The notes: a model not told the origin generated them from the sequence alone. A stretch of 64,000 nucleotides of DNA from Puffinus mauretanicus (GCA_023333565.1 JAJKFH010003680.1:1178001-1242000), one strand, 5' to 3'. Positions 13,701-28,000 are shown, counted from the first letter of the stretch. Made by a program: numbers and translations.

Positions 13701-15922
13701 TTTTAATGACTCTGTGAAATGAGTGATGTCTGACAGATACACTTCTGCTATTAATTTGCTTAATTAATTCAATGTAGAATTAATGAGAATGACTGAATCT
13801 TTTCCTGCTGTTCTTGTTGGCTCTGCTTTGTGAGTTTTCAAAGATTACTTCTGTACACAAGAGATGAATAGGATATAAACACTCCTGTATTCTCCAGATA
13901 TACATATACTTGAACACTTAAACTTATACCTTTTATCAGGTTTAGGTCTTAAAATAGGTAGCAACTGTAATATCAGTATAATTAAGTTATATTTTGATTC
14001 CTCTTCTTACTTGGAAAAAGATGGAGTGCTTGAACCAGAAGACCACAGTTGCACAAGCACAGATGCCAGGCATGTAATTCTAAAAGACAAATTGTGCACC
14101 GGCAAGATTCATTCTTCTTGAAGATGCTATTTCTAGCTGGTCATTTGCTGTACATACAGAGATATTAGGAATCGATATGTCTACCTATTAAAGGTAAAAA
14201 CCTGCCCGCCTTGAAGACTTTGGCAATGAGCCATTCAGGAAAGTGAGTGTTTACCCCGTCAGTGTCTATATTGTCAAGTATTGTTTATCTGGAGGTGTTT
14301 ACAGCTTTGGGAGTTGAAATTCCTATTCTGGTAACTTATTTTGAGGATATCTGGGTGGAAAAGTTGCAAATGGACATCACAGACATGGGCTGAAAAGGAG
14401 TTGAATCAGTTAAGTATTTCTTGTCATATTTTATCTCATTTCTCTTTTGACTCATTTATAAAGAAAAAATGAAACCTTGATAAAGAAACAGCAGGGGCTT
14501 CTTCTATAACTAAGTTAGCAAAATAGTACAGAAAGTGGGAAAATTTACACAGGAGGCATGAAATTTGTTTGACATCAGAATTTGTGGCCTATGCTTTTGC
14601 CTGCTACTTGTGACTCAGTTGGCTAGTTCAGTCTAATGTCTCTGCAACTTTTACTCATCTCTTTTTTTTTTTCTTCTTTTAAAAAAACCGTGTATTAATT
14701 TTGTAGTAGAGAGAGTTGGAGTCCTTTGCTCAATTACAGGTATCTAGTGTCCCTGTAGGTGCTGCAGGTATTCCATCTGGCCTCCAGGTGCAGTCCCAGG
14801 AAGGGAGTGGGTCATCTGATGGTCATGCGCCCTCTCTACAGTTTTGTGCAGAAATCTTAGGTACCCAAGAGGAGTAGGTTTGTGTGTCTTGGTAACTGAA
14901 CCCTGCCCACAGTACCAAAGCGACATGTGAATCGGCTTCCAGGCCAGCCGAAGGCACTACTACAAGGTGTTGTGAAGCACGGGATTAGATGCACCGAGAT
15001 CTGCCAGAGCCACCAGCGTGCAGAAATGCACTAAGCTCCAGGAGAATGAATTTTAGTGTCAGAGATCCATTCACCTCTATATATTTACACCTGTTGTAAT
15101 GAATTTCCTGGCAGGCAGGTTTTTTCCCACATTATGCCTCTAGTATGGAAAAACTTGCTTGACATTATGATTATGAAGTCCTTCAGACAGAGAGTTCATT
15201 TCTTTCTGGAAGTAAAAAGAAACCTAGGTTGGACTTAGGGTCTGATTGCGAGTCTAAATTTGTTCTATAATATTAATTATTTTATTATTGTTTGTTCGCT
15301 TACCCTCTTCTTCCCTGCAGTAAATAAAAAAGGGTTTCTAATAAATATGAAAATACAGCTTTAGATAGTCTAACAAAATTAAGCTAATGTTTGTGTGTAC
15401 AAACAATATATTTACCACCTTGGGATGAAAATTTAGAGTGTATTTGTAAGATGACAGCGACACACCAATGCTTGTCCAGTAGTCTGTGAGTCTGGCAAGT
15501 GTAACTGCCAGAAACAATTCTAGCTGAAGTAGGTGTGTTATTTCTTGTTTTATTTCTACAAGCAAATGTGTTGTGAAAATTTTATAGAGGCATATGGTGT
15601 ACTAGAAGAGGTTAGTTATCTGTTTACTATCTTAAGTGGTAAGTGGACAATGGATGATCCTTCCTATTTACAGAACATTTGGAGGCAGCAGGAAAGTGAA
15701 ATATAAAGCTTTTTCTGAACTTAGTATGAACAAATATCAACTCTTCAGCTCTAGAAATATAATGAGGGGCTGAAATGGACAAGAGTTGCTTGCAATTATG
15801 TGGTGAAAATTGGAATAGCAAGACTAAAACTGCATTTGCAATAGACATTTGATTCAGATTCTGAGGTATTTAGTTCAGAGGTGGCTTTGTTTCAACCCTA
15901 ATTAGTCCAAGTTGGGTAACTC

Positions 15923-16768
15923 AGAATCATAGAATCATAGAATAGTTTGGGTTGGAAGGGACCTTTAAAGGTCATCTAGTCCAACCCCCCTGCAGTGAGC
16001 AGGGACGTCTTCAACTAGATCAGATTGCTCAGAGCCCCCTCCAACCTGACCTTGAATGTTTCCAGGGATGGGGCATCTACCACCTCTCTGGGCAACCTGT
16101 TTCACCACCCTCATTGTAAAAAATGTCTTCCTTCTATCTAGTCTAAATCTACCCTTTTTTAGTTTAAAACCACTACCCCTTGTCCTGTTGCAACAGGCCC
16201 TGCTAAAAAGTTTGCCGCCATCTTTCTTATAAGCCCCCTTTAAGTACTGAAAGGCCGCAATAAGGTCTCCCCGGAGCCTTCTCTCCTCCAGGCTGAACAA
16301 CCCCAACTCTCTCAGCCTTTCCTCATAGGAGAGGCGTTCCATCCCCCTGATCATTTTCATGGCCCTCCTCTGGACCTGCTCCAACAGGTCCATGTCTTTC
16401 TTGTGCTGGGGGCCCCAGAGCTGGATGCAGGACTCCGGGTGGGGTCTCACCAGAGCAGAGTAGAGGGGCAGAATCACCTCCCTCGACCTGCTGGCCACGC
16501 TGCTTTTGATGCAGCCCAGGATACGGTTGGCCTTCTGGGCTGCGAGCACACATTGCTGGCTCATGTCCAGCTTTTCGTCCACCAGTACCCCCAAGTCCTT
16601 CTGCTCTCAATCCCTTCATCCCCCAGCCTATGTTGATACTAGGGGTGCCGCGAACCAGCTGCAGGACCTTGCACTTGGCCTTATTGAACCTCATGAGGTT
16701 CACATGAGCCCCCTTCTCAAGCTTGTCCAGGTCCCTCTGGATGGCATCCTGTCCCTCAGGTGTGTCAG
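15923..16768 (-). mobile_element. CR1 LINE, 5'-truncated, with eroded ORF2 tail
   Basis: This is a 5'-truncated chicken-repeat-1 retrotransposon inserted antisense to the gene. Its 3' end, on the left, shows the CR1 hallmark of short tandem octamers (agaatcat repeated) followed by the conserved tttgggttggaagggacct stretch. A minus-strand frame from 16594 to 15965 encodes the C-terminal part of the CR1 reverse transcriptase polyprotein, with recognisable segments such as [24 protein letters not shown] and [18 protein letters not shown]. Upstream coding sequence continues in another frame (16703-16323), so at least one frameshift is present and the element is dead. Homology stops near 16768, giving about 850 bp. 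No clear target-site duplication is seen, as is usual for CR1. Confidence 0.95.
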
Positions 16769-17489
16769 CTTGCCTGTGAAAACTGAACTGAGGTTCACAT
16801 GAGGTGCCTAAATTACGAGTGCATATGCAGTCAATGGAAAGAAAAATGCACCTCCAGAGGTTTCAGCTTGTCTAAGATCTAAATGGCCCTCTAGAGTAGC
16901 TTGTCTTTCTCTGCTGGCCTGGGGCAATTACGCATCTCACTCATGTAAGTGCTTAAAATTCAGCGGAATGAGCTGGGACCTAAGGACTTATGCTCTCTGA
17001 ATAAGTAATAGATGTTTTCTTTTTCTTTCTCCTGTCATTCATGAAGAAAAAAATGTGGTCATCATATAGCCTGTATCTAGAGTCACTGTCCATACAACAA
17101 AATACAAGATTGGCTCCGTTTCAGATATTTATTATAGTGTGTAGTATTTCTTTCCTTGGAAGCTTTTGCCTCTTTAATGTCCAGCAATATTTGGTATTAC
17201 TGGCTGTGAAGGAGTTTTTCAATGATCACAAGTGTTCAGAATATGGAAGCTGTAACTGAAATATGCAATCACATCTGTCTGCTGAGAAATGATGGCGCGT
17301 TTGTGCTCGGGAGGGATCCAGGGCTGGAGAATTAAGAATGCGATACACTAGCACTAAAATACAGCAAGAGTATCTGGGGTGAGCTTCTCATGGGGTACCA
17401 TTCCTTTTGTCATCCAACATCCACTTGAGTTTCTTTTCATTGCCTTCACCGCATAATGGCTCAAATGATGAACTTTGTTATTTTTGATA

Positions 17490-17571
17490 AGGAAAAACGA
17501 AAGAGGGAAGGGGAGAGGTGGAGTAAGGAAAGGGGGGGTTAGGGAAAGGGAGGGGAAGGAGAAGAGAGAGC
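17490..17571 (+). repeat. Polypurine tract
   Basis: About 80 bases of almost pure purine on the plus strand, interrupted by single C or T bases at 17499, 17519, 17524 and a TT at 17539-17540. It includes G runs of three to seven, for example agggggggttagggaaaggg. Such tracts can form triplex or quadruplex DNA; here the composition is seen and the structure is inferred. Confidence 0.85.
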
Positions 17572-20500
17572 AAAAAGGCAAGTGTAAAGTAAAAAGAAGA
17601 AATGGTTTGGAGTGGGAAAATTTGAATTATTATTAAGTAGTCAACAAGCTACTAAAAGGTTCAGAAAATGGTGTTTTAATCTGGTTGCCTAAAGTTGCCA
17701 AGCGTTCAGTTCATGAGTCATCTTGTGTCAGGTATCCAGTAGAGTGAAAATGTTCTTTTTCTTGAAAGATGTGAGATGGGTTACTGTATTGCAAGGTCAC
17801 AAGCTGGTGCCAGATTCTGAGCGCTCTGAAAAAACAAGACCTTGAGCACTAAATGAGCTGTAAGTAACACACTGAAAGACACCATATTGTGGACTAGAAT
17901 TATTTTGTAAAGAGCCACTGAAAAAAATCTTAAGAAATCCTTGTAAAATAAGTACTGTCCATTTTGTTCGTGCAAGAAAAAAAAATACTTACCCACTTTC
18001 TAAGTTAATTTCTGTCATAATCAATATTTACATTCCTAGATTCGAACAGGCTTTCTCGTATTTGTAATATTTGTATTTCAGAACAAATGTGCTTCCATGA
18101 CTACTTTGTAGATTTCAGGAAAAAAACTATTTTGTTTTTATGTATATATTCTTTCAAGTGATGTGTACACGCAAGCGTCAAAGCAACAACGCCAGGATTA
18201 TATATCTAGCTGAAATTATGTTAAATTTTTACAGACTATAAGTAAACAGTGTCTGTTGTATAGAATTTTCTTTTTATTTTCATTTGTAATTTGTTGTGCT
18301 GTCTCCTAATTAAGAGTAAAAAAGGAAGTAACATCTCCTACTAATCATTGCCACGGATTTTCTACCCTGTTTATATACGTTGTCATTTGTTTTATGAAAG
18401 ACAAAGGGAGAGCTTGTACTGGCGTTAGTATTAAGTGATTTACATAATTGACTAGTAGTCTCACTTTTCGTATCTGTTGTCAGATCAGCATTGTGTGCTG
18501 GGGAAACGCATCCTAGTTTCACCATGGTGTTTATTGGTGACCCCAATTTACCAAAGTTATTTGACATTTGGGTACTCTCTTTATCCTTGTCCTCTTCTTG
18601 GTGAGCTCTTGGGCTTCATGTGCAGCAAACCAACTGCTGAGAACAGTGTGAATATTAAAATGTTTTCTAAGACAATAAAATGTTCTGAAATAGTTTTTCT
18701 GCAGCTAAAATAGTTTCCTTTCTGCAAACTTTCTCAGCGTTTTCTACGGCCCAACAGGCCACAGGCAAACAAAGATGGATGCAGATATGTGTGGAAGTAC
18801 AAAAGGGAAAAATACGAAGCGTTTTTGTCATAGGGAAAACTATGTGGCAGGAACACATTCTTTGAATTAGTGCCAGCCAGATTATATTGGTAGACAGAGA
18901 TCACATAATAGTCCAAAGCTACCAAAAGAGGACAGATGCAAGAAAGAAATGTGTTTATCTCATGTTTATGGGGATGCAAATGATGTGCACTTGTGTAAGT
19001 CAGATATTCTCAGAAGCATCAGTGTGGCTGCCATGGAGTTTGGGGTTGCTTCTTCACTAAAGCTGGCATCATGGAAATTTGGCAGACGCTCTAGTTTGAT
19101 TAATGTAATTATTTTTTTAAGCTAAATAAGGTTACTTTTTAATCAAGTTTGCTTTAATATTTTCATTGAGCTGATTTAATTGAACAAGCAGACAAACAGA
19201 TACCGGGTAACTAAGTCATTACATCCTGTTGCATACCTTTATTCTGCAGCTGCTAATACTGCAGATTTATGTTGGTGAAAAAGTAAAAGTGCTGATAGGA
19301 AGGTGAGCACTAACAAATGCAAAAATATTGTATCTGTAGTGCACAATATAAACTGCGTTACTGTTCTTTTTATGAGAAACGCAATAAAATCTGCATAGCA
19401 GGCTGACAGCTCTACTGTCCTCAGCTATCACATACATCTCCCTAGCTTTAGCGGAGTTGTATCATTGCTTTTATACAGATATTCATTGTGTCAGCTGACA
19501 TTTCACTGCTTTCTATTTTTTGCAGCCTGAAATGGCAGTCACTGATTCTGAAAGAAAGAGGTGTTTTCACCTGCTACCCCCAGCAAATGCATTAAGCTGA
19601 AGAGGCTTGCTATTTCTAAGCAGACAACTTCTTTTTTAAATTCATTTTGTTTCTAAAGATAATAATAATAAAATCTTGTATGAGCAAATCTTGGATTTTA
19701 ACCGCACGCTCTAGTTATGGGCTGATGTTTTCCTGAATTGGAAAACACTGAGAGGGTAGCGCAGCTCTAGAAATGAGCCGATTCAGCCTTGAGTTCAATA
19801 CACAGGCAATTGGGAACTCATTTGTCTACCCTTTTTTTCATACCATAAGTATAAAGTAACACTATCTTTCTTTGTTCTGCATCCACAGGGTGTCAATTAC
19901 TTTTATTTCAACAGTGGCTTAAATCTCAAAAGTTGAAGTGAAAAATAAAGGTTTTACTAAAAAATATTTCAGGCATGTTAAAATACATTAATATATAAAC
20001 AGCCTTTGAGCATGTTTCTTTTCATCCTTTCCATTCATCTGGTGCTTCATAATGTGTATTCCAGACAGAATCAATTTTGTATATACTAAATAATAAAATT
20101 GTTTTTCTGAATATTAATTGATTAATCATTAAAACTGTAACAGCACATGTGGATATTACTGGGCTGAGGTTCATGCAGTCTGATAACGTACAGGGTCTTG
20201 TTACCTCTTTGGTGAGAAAGGGGAATGAATGAGTTTGGTGTTATTCGGTCCAGTCGTCGTGTTTATTTACAAAGGAGACACACAAAGGCCAGAGTATATG
20301 CAAAGTCCTGTTTTCCTAGTCACACTGTGCATAAACAAGAGGAATCTCCCTTGTGTTCAGAAATAAGTTGGTCATTGCCACGAGCACTCTACCCAAACCC
20401 CCCGCTGTGGGTCTTGGCTTTCTCCCAGGGCTGCACACGCAGCATTCTCCTCATGGTTGGTGCATTTTTACTCTGGTCCTTTCTTCCTTTCATATATATC

Positions 20501-21488
20501 TTTATAATGAAACTAAATCTCCAGCATCTGCGTTTTCAAACTGTCCTCAGACACAGGTATGATACATACCTTTTCTTGCTGAGCTGAATCATGTGTAAGG
20601 TGCTGTCCTCCTAGTATTTCGGCTATTTCCATTCTTTCATTGGAAGTCTGGGTTCTCTGGTAAAAGCGTACCTGCACATACATTGTTTCTCCTTTGGACT
20701 GAAGTACTTGCCAGGCTTCTGAAGGAGAGTGCATTAGGGTTTGTTTTTTTTTTTCCTCTGGCTTCGGTAAAGGCATATGACAGATAAATATTTTTAGTGT
20801 CAATCTCTGTTGCATATGGGTGTCATTCTGTGTTCCTTTTTTTTATACTGGTTTAAAATGTATCAGCTAATGACACTGTATCATGTGATGGTAATAGATA
20901 ATCAGAATATTTACTCCTTTTATTGCCAAACAAGGGAGAGCACAACCCCTCAAGCCAGTCTGTCTGACTTCATTGCAACAGAGCATTTGTACTTCCAAAT
21001 CGTTTCCACCTCTGCTGCATGGATTATTTCTATGCTGTAATTAAATCCTACACGTATAAAAGGGGGAAACTCAGTTGTACTGTTTTCTGCGAAGCTGTTT
21101 CTCCTTATGGAGTGATAGCTACACAAAATGAATGGGGTTTCGTCATTATGGTTGGAGGCCCTAGTAACAACGGAACTGCGTGTTGAAACAAACGTTAGGG
21201 CTGAAGTTGTACGGTTTTATGATTGTTTCAGTTTGCTTCTGAGACAGAAAACAGCAAAGAACTTTGAGTTCTTTAAACTACTACTTAGTAGTTTAAAAAC
21301 TTAAAGAATAAGAACAATATTGCTGGACCAAGATTGCTGAGGATTTTCTGATTAAAATTTTCTGGTAATAACTTCACAGTTAAAATGATCAGTGAAGGGA
21401 AAGTGTGTACACTCCAGAATATTTTTTTAAGTATCGTGTTTAAAGAGTATGTTTTCAGTAAAGGGTATTGGCTTTTTTTTCTGCATAT

Positions 21489-21611
21489 GAAGAGTAAAAG
21501 AATAAAATGTTCAGTAAAGATGCAACATCTGAAGAGTAAAAACAAAATGTTCAGTAAAGATGCAACATATGAAGAGTAAAAGAACAAAATGTTCTGTAAA
21601 GATGCAATATT
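21489..21611 (+). repeat. Minisatellite, three copies of a 40-42 bp unit
   Basis: Three head-to-tail copies begin with gaagagtaaa at 21489, 21531 and 21571 and contain the core aaaatgttcagtaaagatgc. The first two units are 42 and 40 bp; the third is about 41 bp and more diverged at its end. A degraded related piece (aaagagtatgttttcagtaaa) lies just upstream near 21440, suggesting the array was once longer. The open frames on both strands here are by-products of the repeat. Confidence 0.93.
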
Positions 21612-24178
21612 CAGAATAGAAATTTCTAAAATTATTTTTAGAAGGGAGTTTTAAAAATTGCTTAGAAATAGTTTGGCTAATCCATCTGAAGGAAGTTTGA
21701 GCATCCTGGGAAAGTTGCGATATGTATTGTTTATGAGGGAAAAAAATAAGGAAATACAATGAATCTATTGTGATTCACTCCTTGCTAATGAATATTTTAA
21801 TTGCTCTCAACAGTTATCATGAGGTCCTTTTGAGGAACTGATTTGAAATCTATATAATTGAAAGAAAAGTCTCTGAATGACTAAGTGCCATTTCCTTGAT
21901 GCTGTATGTATAACTATCCAGGTAGTTAGACCTGAATGAACTGTCTCTCCTGTGAATACCTTTTGTTCTGTAACACAACATTAAAACACACAGCGATATC
22001 AGCCCGTGGAAGCTGCCGGAAAGAGAGGGATTAGTAGCCAAAGTTACCTTTTTTTACCTGCATGTAAATCTTAGAATTAAATGCAGAAAGCTTTTGGCTG
22101 AACTTCGGAAGTCTTTAAGCTTTCTTCTTCCTTCTGTCTGTTGAATTTATGGGCCTGGTAAATTTGAGCCCGGGTGGCTCAGATCATATGTAAAAACCTG
22201 ATCATATTGATAAAATCGTTAGGTTTTAGATGGCTTCAATGATCTGTATTTTTTCCAAGGCAGGGAGTTATATTTACTACCTATGGGGTTTGGAGAGGTT
22301 TAGACTAGTGAGATTTAAACTGGTTGCATCTAACAGTGAACAAACGCAGTTGATGCACAGAAGTATGGCAAGAGCCAACACACTGCAACCAGCAAAGTTC
22401 CCAAGACCAGCCCTGCAGAATTGCATGACTGTTTGTTATTCACAGTGCTTTTATAAGGAAGAGAAATACTTACTAAAACACATTCACATAAATACAAGTG
22501 CTGGCTTGTGGGAAAAGATTGATTCCAATACCTTAAAATGTTCTATTTCAGTTTCTGCACTGTTACCTCTGTGTGAATTCAGACTAAATCCACAGCAGAG
22601 AAATAAGGAGGAATCTATTGCTGTGGTAATATTGTAGCAACAAGTGTAATCTAGAAAGCGCATAGTGGCAGAAACAAGTATGGGGGAATACATTTAGAGG
22701 AAGAAATATGATTTCTGTGGAAGGAGGAATGCATTTAAAAGCACAGACCAAATCAGATATTCTCAGAAACAAAAATATGGCAAAGAGGATAAAGCTCCAG
22801 TGGCATAGACTGTATAATGGCTGACTGTAGGTGGAATACTAAAAAAATCAATAAATGAAGAATTTGCCTGAGCACAAACTCAGTTTATAGAAGGAGAAAG
22901 AAATATCTAGCAGGCAGAAACCAACAGAAAAAGCCAGTGTTTGCCCTCAAGGAGGGAAGCATACGTGTTTAATTCTGGGTTGTATTTAGACTTGCATCAT
23001 AGCATTCTACATGAATCATTATTTTATTGTTTACTGGGAGAAACGTACATCTCCTTTTCAGGAGTACAACCCCATCAGAACCTGTAGAGTTCTAATAACA
23101 TCACATTAGCTGAATCTGGCCCATTATTTGTAAATTGTCCGACTGAGCTCAGTTCAAAATCTTAGTCACACGACAGAAGTATTTTAAAATGTGCAGGTTT
23201 TCTGCTATGCTTCTGTTCTAGAGAATGTTTATCTGGGCATGGACATGCCATAGGTCTGGTGCATTAAAGCTATGAATATGCTCTCATCCTGCCTAAGTAC
23301 AATAGTAACGGTAGTTACATGTAAACTGCACACTATGGCTGTTTTTGCAGGTTTTCATCAATATCTTCTCCTTTTAAAGCTTCCTTTCAGTCAAAATGGA
23401 ACATAAGCCTTGAATGCAAGAATAAGCATATTTAACATAAAACTGTGATAATGATGGTGTAGAAACAGTCTGAAAGCAGCAACTGCTTATACCTGGGCTG
23501 TAACTTACACCCTGGTTTTGCCAAGTGTCAGGGCTTTACCTCTGCTTTGTGTCTTCTTTCTTCACCAGCCTGTCTCACGAGCTCTTCCCTGTGCGCCAGT
23601 CAGGCTTGGATCCCGATACTGCGGCATCAGTCCGCTCCTGGGAAACTCCAAAGTCCAGATCACAAAAGCACAGGGGTCTCCAACTCCTATTTACTGACCC
23701 GTCACGCCAGTCAAACTACACCCTCAAAGTGGACTCTTGTCTCCCTTTCCCATACTCCTGGACCTTTATGTCACTTTTTGGTGAGGCAGCCCATCAGCAG
23801 ATGGCATCAGGCATCTCCACACGCTGCAGAGGTGCAGCTTGTCACTATCATCCCTCCAGTATCGTTTGACCCCCTGCACGTGGTTTCACACGCTCTTGAG
23901 GTCCGTGTTTCCGTTTCCAAATGCACGCTGATGTGCGTGTGCAGTGTGAAGTATGCACTTGAATAGGATTAAAATATGTAAATAGCTTTGTGGCTTTAGC
24001 CATAAGTGTACTTGGACTAGTCCCACAGCTTCAGGTGTAGTTCAGATTTTCTTTTTAACACTATAAATCATCTAAAATAAACTCTTTGAATCTTTTAGTA
24101 GTGATGATCAATGACAGTGACCAACGAATCAAATCAACATTAAGTAGACAACTGATGCTTCTAAATATAATTAATAAT

Positions 24179-24202
24179 TTTTTTCTAATAAATTAGAAAA
24201 AA
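24179..24202 (+). repeat. AT-rich perfect inverted repeat
   Basis: Two 11-base arms (24179-24189 and 24192-24202) with the centre CTAAT-AA-ATTAG form a perfect hairpin with a two-base loop. It sits in an AT-rich stretch where such palindromes arise easily. Confidence 0.7.
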
Positions 24203-24659
24203 TTCTGATTAATTTATTCTGATTAATTCCCATTAAAATTTGAACAATTTATTTGATGAGAACTTTGGTAAGGAGTTTAAGATCATAAGTAATTTAGGAG
24301 CCTACATCCTAACTGCACTAGGCACCTTTGAAAAAAAAAGACCTGTTGCCTGTTTTTTTATATAAGTTGGAGTTTATTTTGGGACTCCCTGTGAAAGGCT
24401 AATGCTAAATGATGAAGTGTGGCTGGGTGGTTCTCGAGGCAATCAATTGTAAACTGTCCTAGATTACATCTGAACATGGAGTGTTTCCCTCCCTAGGATC
24501 AAGGTAAGCAATGCAGATGCATCCTGACTGCCCGGTGTGCTAAGACATAGGTGCATACGTTCCCTTCATCTTCTACTACTCAGTTTGAAAGAAATCAGTG
24601 TATGTGGTGCAGGGAGAGAGTCATGATATGCACCATTTTTCACGTCACTCAGCTAAACA

Positions 24660-25040
24660 AACCAGTGTTTTATTCATAAGGCAGGTTCTCTCTTCCCTTG
24701 GACTTTTATTAGCCCTTCTGTACATCTTTTCCAGTTTTTGTTTTTGAGGAAAGGTGTCCAGAACTTCACAGAGTATTTTAGATGAAATTATAACTGGGAT
24801 CTTGTGCAGTGGCACTGCTACTTCCATCACCTGCTGCATGCTAGGGTTACAGTAGTATCTTTCACATATGTGCTTCACTAGTAACTCATAGTACTCTTGC
24901 AGCCACCCAAAATACCCAGCTTCATCTTCCACGCTTCCTACCAACTGATCAGCTAACGTTGTTGTCGTTCTTAGTCCCTAGGCGCGTGACTTTCCACTTC
25001 TGTGTTCCCCAATTTCAAACTGCTTCATCCTCTTTGACTG
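24660..25040 (-). mobile_element. Probable ancient CR1-type LINE fragment
   Basis: A minus-strand frame (24944-24645) contains LEKMYRRANKS, which looks like a worn version of the CR1 LEKVQRRATK motif, in the right order beside a degraded ILCEVLD stretch. On the plus strand the segment ccttctgtacatcttttcc followed by gtgtccagaacttcacagag fits old CR1 sequence in reverse. The fragment is much more eroded than the copies at 15.9 and 31.2 kb, and its boundaries are approximate. Confidence 0.55.
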
Positions 25041-28000
25041 AAAGGAGACCTTAATTAAGTAGGAGTAACTGGAGTGTGTCCCGAACATATGACAGTCAAA
25101 GAAATTCTAGCCTTATGAAAGGCAGGGGCTAATTTCCTACATTTTTCAATATAATTTGTATTTGTCATTACTGGAAATGCCCAAATGACAGTACATTTTG
25201 TAGTCATGTGAAGAATATTCCCGCAAAGGAAAGTCAACCAATTCTGAAAACACAAAGTATGTAAAATAAATTCTTGTACTCCAAAAAAAAGCAGTATTAC
25301 CTACTGATATTTTTAAAATCAATTTTAATTCAATTAGCCTTCTAGAATTCATGGCCTCAGGTAAAGGTTTTGAAACAATAGCTCTAAGCAGTGACTCTTC
25401 ACGTATTTCAGATGGCTTGTGAATGATCAGCAAAATACTTTTTTGAAATGGTAACATTAACCATAAACCACAAGCTTTTTAAAGCCTAGGTAGGGCAGCC
25501 ATGTTACTGAAAATATGAGTTAGTGTGACATGAAGACACTAGATGTTTCTGTCATGTTTACGAGCACGGAACCAGGATTTAAAGCCTGCATGCCTGCACA
25601 TACAAATGCATGTATAATAAGGTAGGAAAGCTAAATCCTTTGTATTTGTATTTAGTTATTATATTATCAGGGACTCACTTTATGAATCCATTTGGAATAT
25701 TTCTACCATGTCATGTTATTCTAATAATAACATGTACATCAATAATTGTAGGAAAGGCCTTTTCTAAGCATAAAATAAATAACTCCACTGGGGAACAGAC
25801 TCAAAGAAAGTAAATTCTTTTATTAGTGTAAATGCATTTGTTACGGTTAGTTGTAAAAGATAACCCATCAACCGTGTTTTTCAAATGCATCCATTCCATC
25901 ATTATGACCACATTTCTAAGAGCTTTTTTCCCAGTATAGCATCAGATGTTTTAATGTGCTCAGCATCCAGCAGCTTCTACTCTGAAAGTGAGCTGCTGGA
26001 TTTGGGACCACGTAGAAAAGCTGGCCACATAGGAATGAATTATTTGTGAGATGGACCTGGACAAATGTAAAAGAGATAATGTAAAACTAGGTTATATCCT
26101 GAAGTACAAATCACACATACATTTCGTTTCCGAGTTTGAGATTCGGTCTACTTTTTTTGTTGTTGGTTTATATAATTAATGATTTGGTAATTCTGTTTCC
26201 GCTAGTAGCTGATAATGGCAAAGATACAAACTTCTTATAGTCATCACAGAAACTAGCTAATTGTGTAGAAAAAGTATCTGTTTGCATAAATAGGAACAGA
26301 ATCAAAACTTACTATAGCACACTAAGGTGGATGCATTTTTAGCTTGTCCATTGATCTATATTGGCATGCAATATGGTTTTAGGTACATTTTTCTCATCTA
26401 GCAGAATTTGAACTATTTACAGATTTTGTACCATGTCGAAAATGTGATATTTGGTTATGAGCAGAGCAATTTTGTCTACATACTGTGAATAAAATCAGAT
26501 CATTTAATAGTGAAACAAACATTCTTAAAATTTAAACTGCTAGAAGAATTTATCTGTGGATTGAACAGATATTTTAAAGTTAAATATTTCCTTCTTTACT
26601 GGCATGATCTGTGCTCTGTGTATGAGAGGTGATAACCTAACCAATTTTGCAGTTGATGTGAATAGTGCGACTTCGTGATTTGTTTGAGATTATGTCGCTC
26701 TTGCAACAGTTGTCAGAGTTCAGCTTTTCCTGATCAAATCACCCTAGAAACCTGTCACGCCGTCTTTCTGCAATACATATTATAACCCCAGAGAGTCCAG
26801 AGACTCTCCAGCATGCTGCCGTGCAGAGCAGCAGCCTCGCCAGGGACAGGGCAGACAGTGATCCGTCAGAACTACGGACATAAAGCCAGCAGCTACTTCC
26901 TTGCACCACAGCAAGACCCTGCACGTCAGGCGAGCCGCGTTGGCTGTCTGGAGGCTTGCATGGCAGTTGCGTGGTAGCAGCAGCCAGCTGGGCGGCAGCA
27001 ATTTGTCCCTGGGCACGGCAGCAAGTCCAAGAGCTGCGCTGTCAACAACTGACCCAAAATCCAGGGCTACAGATGTAGATAAGAGCAGTGGAGAGGCTGC
27101 ACGAGGAGCTATGGGATTGGAGGTCCCAATTTGAGGAGACAGACGTAACTGAGTGGAGAATCGTTCTGCAGGGGATTTATAGTTCTGTCTCCTGCCGTAG
27201 ACCAGAAATGTATGTAATTGTTGTGTTATGCTGAAAAGGGGAAATGCACCACTTTAATTGGGTTTTTAACCAATTCAAAAATCTTTCAACATGTAAAAAA
27301 CACTGACATAAAATGTGAATGGTGTTGCAGTTGGAAAATAAGGTCAAGAATATTACCCCTACCAATCAACATAAATTGGAAAGAACACAGTTCTGACTTC
27401 AAGCTCCAAACTAATTTAAATTTCACATAGACTAAATATATGGATCATCTTCAAACAATGTTTTCACTTGGAATAATGTATCTCTTGTGTTTATTTGCTA
27501 ACTTCCCAACTATAAAATAGATATTTTAGCTATGTAATTCATTGCTGTGTCATTTGCTTCAAAGGCATTTTACCTCTGCTTCACAAAAATCTGATTTTTT
27601 CATGTTCTTATTCATGCTATGCATATACAAGTATAGAAAGGTAATAATTAGATGCATCTGCTTACATTTGCAAGGAGCAGATGTTAGACAAATTAAAGTG
27701 AACATAACTATCACTCAGCATCATTAAAGAAGCGACACTATAATAATTTCTGAACTTTGACAGGCAGTTAAATATTCTACATTGGCATATTTATGCTATT
27801 TGCAAAAATCTCATGTATAAAATTATCTTCATATGCAGTTGAATCAAAAATGAATTGTGTAAGTGTTCCAGGTCACAACTTCTACTTCCTTTGTCCCTAA
27901 GTTGTCAGCAATGCTTATTAACACCACAGGACAACCACATCAGCTCATGAACAATGCAGCAGAGTCCTAAATGGCTTAATAGTGCACTCCAAGAAGGTGA

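Noticed and set aside
15965..16594. 209-codon minus-strand frame considered as a host gene
   Set aside because: It is the tail of the CR1 reverse-transcriptase reading frame inside a truncated LINE, with frameshifted upstream sequence.
23525..23966. Frames of 114 and 139 codons in a GC-leaning segment
   Set aside because: Two different overlapping frames with low-complexity Ser/Pro/His content and no known motif; no support as an exon.
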